A stretch of 64,000 nt of DNA. It comes from Sulfidibacter corallicola. GTDB lineage: Bacteria > Acidobacteriota > Holophagae > Acanthopleuribacterales > Acanthopleuribacteraceae. Shown here one piece after another: positions 29,701 through 36,817 of the stretch. The notes under the pieces are model-generated. The model searched no databases. It saw only the letters and a list, made by a program, of their open reading frames with translations, and was not told where the DNA came from. Made by a program: the position numbers and the translations under genes. The stretch is from positions 9,790,256 through 9,854,255 of the forward strand of contig NZ_CP071793.1 in assembly GCF_017498545.1 (NCBI RefSeq), read 5' to 3'. How positions within the stretch are numbered: position 1 is the stretch's first letter; each line of letters opens with the position of its first letter.

Positions 29701-30195
29701 CGAGCGGTGGTCGCCAAGGGCTCCACCGTGATTCGGCCCGACGTCGACTTCCCCATGGAAGGGCCCATCACGCTGGTGGTGCAGGGTGGCGGCGCCTGTT
29801 TCGGATCGCTTCTGGTCCGCGACGCACGTGGCTCCGGCGGCCACTCACCGGCCATGTTGGCCCTGCCCAACGGCTTCGATACCGGCCCCTTCGCCCAATT
29901 CATCGACTTGGGTGAGGCCGAGAACACGGTGCTCCATTTTGCGCCCCTGTACCCGGAAAACCCGTTCGAGCTGACTTTGGAGTTGTTTGCGGCCGACGGC
30001 AGCAGCTTGGAAGTCAAGACCCTGCCCATGGAGGGTAACGGTGCCGGAGAATGGAAACTCTCCGAACTCTTCGAGACCGAAGATCTCACCGGTGCCATCC
30101 TCCTGCTCGATACCCCGGACACTCGGTTCTCGACCTACTTGCGCAAGTACGGCGAAAACGGACGTTCCTCGTTGCGCGGTCCTCAGTTCCCCTGA
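26728..30195 (+). CDS. Secreted metzincin-type metalloprotease with EF-hand-like and leucine-rich repeats
   Basis: 1155 aa from ATG 26728 (AAAGGTGG upstream). It has a signal peptide, then a pro-region-like stretch to about residue 160. The catalytic domain contains HELGHNHGSPH starting at His301, which is the full HExxHxxGxxH zinc motif, and a Met-turn GGTIMSYC (Met337). The reprolysin/M12B-like branch is likely. A calcium-loop-like DYDDNGDGEID (391-401) leads into leucine-rich repeats; a second such loop (DADQNGDLD, near 514) starts another LRR block to about 710. The C-terminal 430 residues are beta-rich and unassigned. It probably digests or binds external protein. A terminator follows at 30221. 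Confidence 0.85.
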   Translation: MLLSLLVLLGSMSVNAPIERSEPLVFSYSRQPTAHKRSHLTLPAFPTPQGVHDLRLKPFRVWKKDAVIEVFHHTGKRRSAAPQHRFFWGETPEGQLVFLARRPGGTYQGFIRSAKGFMGVQWRNGRLSYGKASARPFECRSGALAGPAIDGAAKSAAAVKTDDQGTAVIDLALETDTDLFQRFGSEETMTAAVAESVAAISAIYQRDFNAELRIVYLAAYPQEDPWEYSGIEEVQAHWNDPANGKSDIQRTLTHLFSAQGSYGVGFIDVLCNTTWGYGRSSFYGSFFEDPNDTSDIFLVAHELGHNHGSPHTHDYLPPIDRCPTFTGELPEEGGTIMSYCFMQTAGVEILEFHERVRDHVRGRIAARSCIPRRQAPIAFADPAFKQALVADYDDNGDGEIDITEAEAITELDVSGRNITDLTGLRYLVNLTTLDAADNEISSIPEWFSAKLHTLDLRDNPLAASNCGRLASLQARAWTALTLEPVKEGGDLTCAEQFIFFEDNILHMAVLESADADQNGDLDMLEAARITSLDLSGRAISDLTGIDRLPNLTVLDAAENNLTRLPAMPPRLMRLSLEKNQLTDIQAIEALRHLGSLNVAENRLTALPRINHLLYLEHLDASGNRLTSVPDLVGEGLGLTSLNLSGNLLSELPELPKLVFNLNLSDNMLTRIPDIGPLNYTHAQSVDISHNQLDEHNCTLIATLLERDMAFFQFLPQRPGFDLDCHQAARLPAQVRSLPWVVYNDRFQSTITVWNASEEPQRVVLRAAGDGGDVLNGLDLDAREQRTLSAGDLFPGSDRYSLHLHAYTVDVHLSAQTANVAGPSAGAVGAVNGSSFSAMTNKIAFTGLAGTAVAVVTVANATDDAQTPVSLELRGPDGRMVGERTVTLTGARPHPVVIPATFPEAMGMDTLSLIARAPEYARICGSHFRFEGWAELAMTTAQPYFSSPWLYVAPLGADRAGSEIHLFNAENRNAAFEITAFSTQGGEPRVMERAVVAKGSTVIRPDVDFPMEGPITLVVQGGGACFGSLLVRDARGSGGHSPAMLALPNGFDTGPFAQFIDLGEAENTVLHFAPLYPENPFELTLELFAADGSSLEVKTLPMEGNGAGEWKLSELFETEDLTGAILLLDTPDTRFSTYLRKYGENGRSSLRGPQFP

Positions 30196-30220
30196 TCGCC
30201 TGTGATCCCAAATTCGAACC

Positions 30221-30254
30221 GGCGGGGCGGCCTACGGCGTGCCCCGCCTTTCTT
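30221..30254 (+). terminator. Rho-independent terminator of the metalloprotease gene
   Basis: Stem GGCGGGGC/GCCCCGCC with a 12-nt loop followed by TTTCTT, 25 nt after the stop. A second copy sits at 30417-30449 inside the tandem duplication. Confidence 0.75.
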
Positions 30255-30339
30255 GTACAGCGAGCCTATTTCGCAGAAATCAAGCTGTGTTGGGTGCGCC
30301 ACGGGCCCGGGAGCTGGTGGAGGGCTCGGGGGAGTGCTC

Positions 30340-30394
30340 GGTGACAGGTACGCACAACACCTTTCGATCGAGTCATTTATGGGGGACTGTCCCC
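30340..30394 (+). repeat. 55-bp palindromic element, copy A
   Basis: gtgacaggtacgcac...atttatgggggactgtcccc. Left and right ends are complementary apart from the first bases. The inner part ctttcgatcga is shared with copies B and C. Confidence 0.75.
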
Positions 30395-30535
30395 ACCTCC
30401 CCCAAATCCAAACCGGCGGGGCGGCCTACGGCGTGCCCCGCCTTTCCTTGTACAGCGAGCCTATTTCGCAGAAATCAAGCTGTGTTGGGTGCGCCACGGG
30501 CCCGGGGGCTGGTGGGGGGCTCGGGGGGGTGCTCG

Positions 30536-30589
30536 GTGACAGGTACACACAACACCTTTCGATCGAGTTATTTATGGGGGACTGTCCCC
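30536..30589 (+). repeat. 55-bp palindromic element, copy B
   Basis: Differs from copy A by a few bases; the right end reads gggggactgtcccc. It lies at the junction of the two duplications in this region. Confidence 0.75.
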
Positions 30590-30596
30590 GCCTCCC

Positions 30597-30980
30597 CTGG
30601 CTACTCGGGCATGGGAAGATCGGGAAACGGGTTCTGGAGCTGTGCCCAGGCCCTGCTGTCAGCGGAGGCGAGGTGGTCGTCGAGCAGGCACGCATTGAGG
30701 CGGGCGCGCAAGACCGCTTCGTCCACCTTCTGGCCGATAAAGACGATTTGCTGGGGCGCTCGGGGACAGGTACGCACAACACCTTTCGATCGAGTTATTT
30801 ATGGGGGACTGTCCCCGCCTCCCCTGGCTACTCGGGCATGGGAAGATCGGGAAACGGGTTCTGGAGCTGTGCCCAGGCCCTGCTGTCAGCGGAGGCGAGG
30901 TGGTCGTCGAGCAGGCACGCATTGAGGCGGGCGCGCAAGACCGCTTCGTCCACCTTCTGGCCGATAAAGACGATTTGCTG
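30597..30980. repeat. Tandem duplication of the COG0523 gene 3' end around a palindromic element
   Basis: Bases 30597-30753 repeat 30824-30980, which is the last part (about 51 codons) of the COG0523 gene. Element C (30762-30816) lies between them. The gene keeps its own end, so the extra copy is an untranslated fragment downstream of the stop. Confidence 0.85.
30762..30816 (+). repeat. 55-bp palindromic element, copy C
   Basis: GGGGACAGG at the left pairs with GGACTGTCCCC at the right around an approximately 30-nt centre. It is 11 bp beyond the stop codon of the COG0523 gene. Confidence 0.8.
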
Positions 30981-32063
30981 GACGCGATCCCCAAAGCGCG
31001 GATGCCAGCCCGGTTGCTCGTCCGGGCGCTGCCCCTTCGGGTGCGGCCAGTGCTCGCGGGGCATGGCCGCCCACCACATCCCGGCGGGATTCACTTTTCT
31101 GACGCCGCCGGCTTGAGCGAACTCGTAGGCAATCCGGTGGTCGGCGGCGACCCAGAAGAACCCCTTGGAGCGCAGCACACCGTGCCAGTTTTCACGATCG
31201 TGGAGGAATCCCCAAAGCTTATCGGCGTCGAAGGGGTGCGCCGTCTGATAGGTGAAGCTCGAAATCCCATAGGCCTCGGTTTCGGGCGTGTGCTCGCCTT
31301 GCATCTCTCGAATCCAACCGGCGGAACTCTCCGCCTTCTCGTAGTCGAACAGGCCCGTATCGAGCACGTACTCGAGCGGGACCTGTCCTAGGGTTGACTT
31401 CAGGATCTTCGCGCCAGGATTGAGCGCTTTGACGATGGCCTCGACCTCGAGTGCCTGATCGCCGTTTACGAGATCGAGCTTGTTGAGCACGATGACGTCG
31501 GCGAACTCGATCTGGTCGATAAGCAGGTCGGTCACCGTACGGTGGTCTTCTTCGCCTAGCGACTCGCCCCGGTCTTTCAACCTCTCGGCGGCGTTGTAGT
31601 CCCGCAGAAAGCTGGCCGTATCCACGACCGTGACCATGGTGTCCAGGCGCGAAACCTGGCTGAGACTCACCCCATTCTCGTCTTCGAAGGTAAAGGTTTG
31701 CGCAACCGGAATCGGCTCGGAAATCCCGGTGGACTCGATGAGCAGATAGTCGAAGCGCCCCTCCTGCGCGAGTCGTGAAACTTCGGCGAGCAGGTCGTCT
31801 CGCAGCGTGCAGCAGATGCAACCATTGGACATCTCGACCAGCTTCTCCTCGGTTCGGCTGAGCTGGGCGCCACCGCGTTCGACCAGGGCGGCGTCGATGT
31901 TGACCTCGCTCATATCATTCACGATGACCGCGACGCGGCGCCCCTCCCGATTGTTGAGCACCTGGTTGAGCAGCGTGGTCTTTCCCGCCCCGAGGAAACC
32001 CGACAAAACGGTAACGGGAAGGCGTGGATGATTGTTGGCAACGGCGTTAGGGTTCGCGTTCAT
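30828..32063 (-). CDS. COG0523 (CobW/P47K-family) GTPase, putative zinc metallochaperone
   Basis: 411 aa from ATG 32063, preceded by GAGGA. An upstream ATG at 32084 in the same frame is possible. G3E-family P-loop GFLGAGKTT (22-30), the diagnostic metal-binding GCICC motif (81-85), a Walker-B-like LLIESTGISEP and a C-terminal CobW-C domain (GVLRSKGFFWVAADHRIAYEF). These GTPases deliver metal to client proteins; members next to a Zur regulator usually act in zinc starvation. The divergent partner is a Fur/Zur-like gene, with palindromes between them, which supports zinc control. The 3' end has been copied downstream. Confidence 0.92.
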   Translation of the reverse strand: MNANPNAVANNHPRLPVTVLSGFLGAGKTTLLNQVLNNREGRRVAVIVNDMSEVNIDAALVERGGAQLSRTEEKLVEMSNGCICCTLRDDLLAEVSRLAQEGRFDYLLIESTGISEPIPVAQTFTFEDENGVSLSQVSRLDTMVTVVDTASFLRDYNAAERLKDRGESLGEEDHRTVTDLLIDQIEFADVIVLNKLDLVNGDQALEVEAIVKALNPGAKILKSTLGQVPLEYVLDTGLFDYEKAESSAGWIREMQGEHTPETEAYGISSFTYQTAHPFDADKLWGFLHDRENWHGVLRSKGFFWVAADHRIAYEFAQAGGVRKVNPAGMWWAAMPREHWPHPKGQRPDEQPGWHPRFGDRVQQIVFIGQKVDEAVLRARLNACLLDDHLASADSRAWAQLQNPFPDLPMPE

Positions 32064-32188
32064 GTTCGTCCTCGTCTGTTTCATTCTCAGCTTCGTTCCA
32101 GGATGCACGGATCCAGCGGCGGTACCGTCGATACGGCCTCAGCCGATGACGTAGAAACTCCGCGGCCGCGTGCACAAGCAGGATGCAC

Positions 32189-32241
32189 TTGCAAGCCAAT
32201 TGCAAAAACCATATATGCAAGTGGATTGCATATGCAAGTGG
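32189..32241. promoter_or_regulatory. Palindromic operator-like sites between the COG0523 and Fur/Zur-like genes
   Basis: Contains TTGCAAgccaaTTGCAA-type repeats (TTGCAA at 32189 and 32200), a perfect 12-bp palindrome TTGCATATGCAA (32226-32237) and two copies of ATATGCAAGTGG 17 bp apart (32213 and 32230). The location between divergent genes suggests binding sites for the adjacent Fur-family protein. The sequence is not the textbook Zur box, so this is inference. Confidence 0.6.
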
Positions 32242-32289
32242 TTTCTTCTAAACTTCACGAGTAGACTTCTTTCCGAGTGGAGATCCGTC

Positions 32290-32736
32290 ATGAGTCTCAC
32301 CAAGGACGAGGCACGAAAGCTATTGCACGAGAGCGCCCTAAGGGTCACCGCCCCTCGACTGGCGGTGCTCCGCGTGCTCGCGGAAGCCCAGAACCCGCTT
32401 TCGCACACCGAGATGCTCGAACGCCTTGGCGAGACGGATTGGGACCCGACGACGATCTATCGCAACCTCATAAAACTCCGTGACGCCGGTGTCGCCACGG
32501 TGGTCAGCCGCGTCGAAGGCATTGATCGCTACGCGCTCGCCGGCGCGGGAGAGGACGGCCATCGTCACCCGCACTTCGTCTGCGAGGACTGTGGCCGCGT
32601 CGCTTGCCTGCCTGCGGAGCTCGCGGCACCGATGTCGATGGACGGTCCCTGGGCGACATCGATCCAAAAAGCGACGATCCAACTCCGAGGAGCGTGCCCC
32701 GACTGCCTCGAGCGCGCTTGCGAAGCTCCTCGATGA
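32290..32736 (+). CDS. Fur-family transcription regulator (Zur-like)
   Basis: 148 aa from ATG 32290, with GTGGAG upstream. The winged helix spans residues about 10-80 (LRVTAPRLAVLRVLAEAQNPLSHTEMLERL...TTIYRNLIKLRDAGV). The metal-binding and dimer domain shows HRHPHFVCEDCG (His91, 93, 95; Cys98, Cys101) and a second CPDC (Cys136, Cys139), the structural Cys4 zinc site. Divergence from a COG0523 GTPase makes a zinc-sensing Zur role most likely; Fur or PerR function is the alternative. The short C-terminus lacks the His-rich tail of some Fur proteins. Confidence 0.88.
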   Translation: MSLTKDEARKLLHESALRVTAPRLAVLRVLAEAQNPLSHTEMLERLGETDWDPTTIYRNLIKLRDAGVATVVSRVEGIDRYALAGAGEDGHRHPHFVCEDCGRVACLPAELAAPMSMDGPWATSIQKATIQLRGACPDCLERACEAPR

Positions 32737-32766
32737 GCTAGAACAAATCGAGCAAATCGGCAAATC

Positions 32767-32821
32767 GGGGACAGGCACCCACAAGATCTTCAGATCAACG
32801 CGTTTATGAGTGACTGTCCCC
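32767..32821 (+). repeat. 55-bp palindromic element, copy D
   Basis: GGGGACAGGCACCCA...TGAGTGACTGTCCCC, 30 bp after the Fur-family stop codon. The stem has one mismatch pair besides the central loop. Confidence 0.8.
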
Positions 32822-32929
32822 ACGGTTCTCTTCCTCGAAATCAAGTTGAGCGCACGCTCCGTTTTTGCGGCATTCTCTTGAAACGAATCCGCATGGAGTT
32901 CCCCAATGCCGAGAGATTCGCCGCGCCCA

Positions 32930-32999
32930 GTAGGTACATCCGCCGGATGTACTTGTCGAAGCGACCCAACTGAGGTGTTCCCGCATGCTATGAGTGTGC
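32930..32999 (-). repeat. REP-like dispersed repeat, copy 2
   Basis: Hairpin GTACATCC-GCC-GGATGTAC (32934-32952), preceded by tag and followed by ttgtcgaagcg, then a gaggtgttcccgcatgctatgag phrase parallel to that at 9120. The stem is unlike the other copies although the flanks match. Confidence 0.6.
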
Positions 33000-33002
33000 C
33001 TG

Positions 33003-33084
33003 GAGACAGGCACCCACAAAACCTCCCCTGGAAACAGGCACCCACAAGATCTTCAGATCAATGCATTTATGGGTGACTGTCCCC
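33003..33084 (+). repeat. 55-bp palindromic element, copy E (nested left ends)
   Basis: Two left ends (gagacaggcaccc at 33003 and gaaacaggcaccc at 33031) share one right end (tgggtgactgtcccc). This looks like one element inserted into, or duplicated within, another. Confidence 0.75.
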
Positions 33085-33210
33085 ACCGGTCCTCGTTTTC
33101 GAATGGATCTTGGTTGGAGATTTCTCTGCGCGTTTCGGCGAACTGGAATACGCACTTGTGCCGGCCATCCTTACCCGGCCTCGCCATCCACGTTTCACAA
33201 GGAGCACACC

Positions 33211-35130
33211 TTGATCCTGCGTTTCTCACACGACGGCCTCCGTCTTTTCCCCCGTTCCCGCGGGTGGTCCCGCATCCTCCAACTCCTGACGCTCGCCATG
33301 ATGGCCCTGGTCGCCCTGCCGGCTGCCGCCCAGCAGAAAGAGGGCTTTTTTCGCGACGTCCTCATCAACTCCGGCTATGGCCTGGGGTCCGGCAGTCCCC
33401 GTGACATCGCGGTGGCCGAGGGATACTCGGTACAATCGATGGCAACCCCGTTTCAGCACCAGATTCCCGAGCAAAACGCCTTTTTGGGCGGCTCCAGCAT
33501 CGACACCAACGGCGGCCTGCTGTATCCCGACGGCTCGCCTCGATTCGCCCTGGCCTACAGCACCGGCGGCGATGCCCATGTATTCTGGACCAACTCCTCG
33601 GGGCACAATCATTGGGACACCTTCTACTGGAACGGCGGCAGCTACGGCGGGTCCTGTGCCGGCGCGTTCCTCACGGACAGTGGCTACATGAACATCTTCT
33701 CGGGTGACGTGTTGCCGACCGCCGCTTTGGGAAGCCATGTACCCGAGGATCACACGCTTCCTTCCGATTCGCCACTCCTGCAGTACGATCAGTTCGACGG
33801 TTTGACCAGCTTCTCCGGAATTGATCACCAGGGCGGCGCCTACATCCGCAATCCCGGCGATGGCGGCGTGCCGAGCGATGCCGAAGTCCTGCTCCGCTAC
33901 GCCTCGCCCGGCTTTCCGGGTTATCAGCTCCCCAGCGTCTGGGCCCATCAGGACACCATCGGCGGAGCTCCCTCCAGCGGGCGGCAGGTCGTGACCGGCA
34001 GCCACCCCGAGTGGACGACTTCCGGTGAGATGGGTCACCGCATCGCAGCGGCCATGATCCACTACGCGATCGACGGCAACCTCACGCCAACCGTCAAGCA
34101 CCAACTGCAAAACAACCAAACCCTCAGCATCGTGCAGGACACCAATCCCCACCGCCCGGAGCCGGTGCACAACCGATTCACTAAAATCGGCGACAAGCAG
34201 TACCACCATTTCAAGGTCGAGGTCCCCGCCAACCACGGTGGCTTCCTCACCATCGATCTCGATGAACGCCTGGACGTCAACGACAACCATGCCTACCACC
34301 TGAACCTCTACGCCCGGCAAGGGAACGATCTGGCGTTCGACAGCAACACCCAGCACAAGAACGTGATCGCCACCGGCAGCAAGAGCCTGTGTATTCCACT
34401 CCCCGAGGGCGCCTCCACCTGGCATGTCAGCGTCGAATGCGCCACGACCGTCGAACCCCTTCCGGGTGGCCGCGGCTACAGCGGCCCGACCCACGTACTC
34501 AACGGCGTCGGCTACGACATTCGCGCATCCTGGAACGGCACGACGCAAAGCCTAAGCCTCGTCCAACCGGACGGCGACATTTTCGAGTCCGGTCAAACGG
34601 TGCCAATCTCCTGGGATCACCAAGGCCTCGACACGGCCCTGGTCGCCCTTTCGCTGACCTATCCCAGTGGCGCCGAAATCCTGCTCGCCGAGGGCATCCC
34701 CGCCGCCAACCAGTCCTTTTCCTGGGACATTCCCGCCAACGCGGCTCAAGGCGTCTACACCGTCGAGATCACCACCCGGATCTGCGGCCAAACCGTTTCC
34801 GATCAGGCCTGGTTAACCGTCGAGGACGATCTCCCGGCAGAGGGCTATCTGGACCTGACCGACGCCACCAACATCTGCTACGGCGATGGGCTCGAGTTTC
34901 GCGTCGACTGGGAAACCAATCTGGAAGCGGGCACCATCCTCTTGGAAACCTACATCAACGGGCACCTGCACACATCCGATCTGGTGCCCAACACCGGCAG
35001 CTACCAACGCAGCTTCTACTACCGGTTCATCGTCACCTCGGCCGAGGTTCGCATCGGCAGCGCCAGTGTGGGCGATTCGTTCGCCGTCGACCACACGCCT
35101 GGCTCCTGTAAGTCCAGCCTCGGTCGCTGA
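33211..35130 (+). CDS. Secreted class-I glutamine-amidotransferase-like protein with C-terminal beta-sandwich domains
   Basis: 639 aa from TTG 33211, five bases or so after AAGGAG, giving a proper signal peptide (LLTLAMMALVALPAAAQQ). Residues about 40-290 resemble the biotin-protein-ligase N-terminal/GATase1 fold: GGSYGGSCAGAF with nucleophile Cys149, and SHPEWTTSGE with His265 and Glu267 completing a Cys-His-Glu triad. Residues about 450-538 resemble the Kre9/KNH-type Ser-Thr-rich sandwich (ESGQTVPISWDHQGL...FSWDIPANAAQGVYTVEI). Secreted GATase-like proteins are little studied; hydrolysis of an amide or a binding role are both possible. It sits alone between repeat clusters. Confidence 0.75.
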   Translation: MILRFSHDGLRLFPRSRGWSRILQLLTLAMMALVALPAAAQQKEGFFRDVLINSGYGLGSGSPRDIAVAEGYSVQSMATPFQHQIPEQNAFLGGSSIDTNGGLLYPDGSPRFALAYSTGGDAHVFWTNSSGHNHWDTFYWNGGSYGGSCAGAFLTDSGYMNIFSGDVLPTAALGSHVPEDHTLPSDSPLLQYDQFDGLTSFSGIDHQGGAYIRNPGDGGVPSDAEVLLRYASPGFPGYQLPSVWAHQDTIGGAPSSGRQVVTGSHPEWTTSGEMGHRIAAAMIHYAIDGNLTPTVKHQLQNNQTLSIVQDTNPHRPEPVHNRFTKIGDKQYHHFKVEVPANHGGFLTIDLDERLDVNDNHAYHLNLYARQGNDLAFDSNTQHKNVIATGSKSLCIPLPEGASTWHVSVECATTVEPLPGGRGYSGPTHVLNGVGYDIRASWNGTTQSLSLVQPDGDIFESGQTVPISWDHQGLDTALVALSLTYPSGAEILLAEGIPAANQSFSWDIPANAAQGVYTVEITTRICGQTVSDQAWLTVEDDLPAEGYLDLTDATNICYGDGLEFRVDWETNLEAGTILLETYINGHLHTSDLVPNTGSYQRSFYYRFIVTSAEVRIGSASVGDSFAVDHTPGSCKSSLGR

Positions 35131-35160
35131 GGAATAACGACGCCACGTCGGGCAACTTTA

Positions 35161-35213
35161 GGGACAGGCACCCACAAAACCCTTTGATCGAAGCATTTAT
35201 GGGTGACTGTCCC
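35161..35213 (+). repeat. 55-bp palindromic element, copy F
   Basis: GGGACAG-G-CACCCA (35161-35174) pairs with TGGGTG-A-CTGTCCC (35200-35213), 13 bp plus one mismatch. It lies 30 bp after the stop of the amidotransferase-like gene. Confidence 0.85.
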
Positions 35214-35222
35214 CACCAAAGT

Positions 35223-35798
35223 GGATTTCGCGACAAACGGAAGACTGACGGGAACCTGTCCCGAATCGATCGTCAATATGGATGGGAACCCGCCCCGGGT
35301 CGCGCTGAAGGTGCGACCGGACGTCACTTTGGACCACCATTGATTTAGAACGCGGGCCACTGGCCCGCCACCAGCGGGCACCCCGGAGGGGTGACACAGT
35401 ACAGCGAAGGGTGAGGTGCCGTTGAGGCACCGTAACCCTGGTCGTTGGGAGTCCCCGGTCCCCAGCCCTGTAGGGGCGGCTCCGCGAAGCGTCATCGGGA
35501 GTGACGCCCTGTCGGGAAGAGGAGGCTCCGGTCAGGACCAACGGAGGTGGTGTGAACGCCGGTGGGGCTTCGTAGCCCCGCTCCTTCAGAGCTCGATGGG
35601 GGAACTCCAGGCAACCAGGGTTACGCCGCCGTCCCGGCGTCTCACCCTTCGCTGTATTGTGTCGTCCCTTCAGGACGCCTGCTGGTGGCGCGCCTTCGGC
35701 ACGCGTTTTAAATAAGTTGTGGACCAAACATGGGGTTGCTGCGCCCGCGGCCATCCCTCCAGGATTGGCCGCGAACGGCACGCATCCGGGCAGGGGTC
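35223..35798. repeat. Structured hairpin-array repeat, copy 1 (two head-to-head arms)
   Basis: Arm A reads plus from about 35347, arm B reads minus from about 35706; they converge near 35520. In the same order both arms show hairpin 1 (35352-35368; 35688-35704), hairpin 2 (35379-35393; 35663-35677), the linker ACAGCGAAGGGTGAG, hairpin 3 (35415-35431; 35623-35640) enclosed by AGGGT/ACCCT, and hairpin 4 (35465-35477; 35580-35592). Stem sequences differ between arms but stay paired. Further hairpins lie in the outer flanks (for example GGTCGCGC/GTGCGACC at 35298-35318). Frames reading through it are not genes. Confidence 0.85.
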
Positions 35799-35905
35799 CA
35801 GGTTCGGGAGCACGGTGGGCCAGACATGGGTCGCTGCGCCCGCGGCCATCCATACAGAATTGGCCGCGAACGGCACGCATCCAGGCAGGGGTCAAGGTTC
35901 GGGTG
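35724..35905 (+). repeat. Direct sub-repeat (about 97 bp, two units)
   Basis: The segment from ccaaacatggggttgctgcg to ggttcggg (35724-35807) recurs as ccagacatgggtcgctgcg to ggttcggg (35820-35905). Each unit holds a GCGGCCA/TGGCCGC-type hairpin. It is present once in copies 2 and 3 of the large element. Confidence 0.75.
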
Positions 35906-35918
35906 TTCAATGGATCCT

Positions 35919-36490
35919 GGATTTCGCGACAAACGGAAGACTGACGGGAACCTATCCCGAATCGATCGTCAATATGGATGGGTACCCGCCCCGGGTCGCG
36001 CTGAAGGTGCGACCGGACGTCACTTTGGACCACCATTGATTTAGAACGCGGGCCTCTGGCCCGCCACCAGCGGGCACCCCGGAGGGGTGACACAGTACAG
36101 CGAAGGGTGAGGTGCCGTTGAGGCACCGTAACCCTGGTTGTTGGGAGTCCCCGGTCTCCAGCCCTGTAGGGGCGGCTCCGCGAAGCGTCATCGGGGGTGA
36201 CGCCCTGTCGGGAAGAGGGGGCTCCGGTCAGGACCAACGGAGGTGGTGTGAACGCCGATGGGGCTTCGTAGCCCCGCTCCTTCAGAGCTCGATGGGGGAA
36301 CTCCAGACAACCAGGGTTACGCCGCCGTCCCGGCGTCTCACCCTTCGCTGTATTGTGTCGTCCCTTCAGGACGCCTGCTGGTGGCGCGCCTTCGGCACGC
36401 GTTTTAAATAAGTTGTGGACCAAACATGGGGTCGCTGCGCCCGCGGCCATCCTCCAGGATTGGCCGCGAACGGCGCGCATCCAGGCAGGG
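35919..36490. repeat. Structured hairpin-array repeat, copy 2
   Basis: Repeats copy 1 with an offset of 696 bp and only scattered substitutions. The changes include hairpin loops (hairpin 1 loop TCT instead of ACT), while stems are unchanged. It ends before the kinase gene leader. Confidence 0.85.
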
Positions 36491-36817
36491 TCCCCAATCC
36501 GGGTGTCACACGGATGCTGGCGCGATCCCGCGATGGGCGCGCACATTTTTCCTATAAAACATGTCCGTGTTGGGTGTAAAATGTCGTGTAATAGACGTCT
36601 TGATTGAGGCTGTGTGTGTTTGTGAGACGTCTTGTTTGCCAACCCAACGGAATCCGCCGCACCCCCGCCTGTCTCATCTCCCCATCGACCGCAGATCACC
36701 TGGCGCTCCCTTTTTTGAGTGACGATCCGACGAACAGGCCGTCGTGCCAACCGCGAGATCACCGAGTCCGGAACCCAACGGAAACCCGCCTCTTCGAAAC
36801 GAGCAGTGAGTGCCACG
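36491..36817. promoter_or_regulatory. Leader of the kinase gene with spaced palindromes
   Basis: AGACGTCT occurs at 36593-36600 and 36625-36632, exactly 32 bp apart (about three helical turns), each followed by TG. TAAAACATGTCCGTG (36555) and TAAAATGTCGTG (36577) form another similar pair. These could be binding sites controlling the kinase. No gene is present. Confidence 0.4.

Larger units (their letters stand above)
30212..30598 (+). repeat. Tandem duplication of about 197 bp (terminator plus palindromic element)
   Basis: Two near-identical units, 30212-30408 and 30409-30598. Each starts with the GGCGGGGC/GCCCCGCC terminator hairpin, passes through ggtgcgccacgggcccggg and ends with a copy of the 55-bp palindromic element. 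They differ by few bases, so the duplication is recent. Confidence 0.85.

Noticed and set aside
30202..31116. 304-codon plus-strand frame with internal repeats
   Set aside because: It is generated by the duplicated element region and the antisense of the COG0523 gene.
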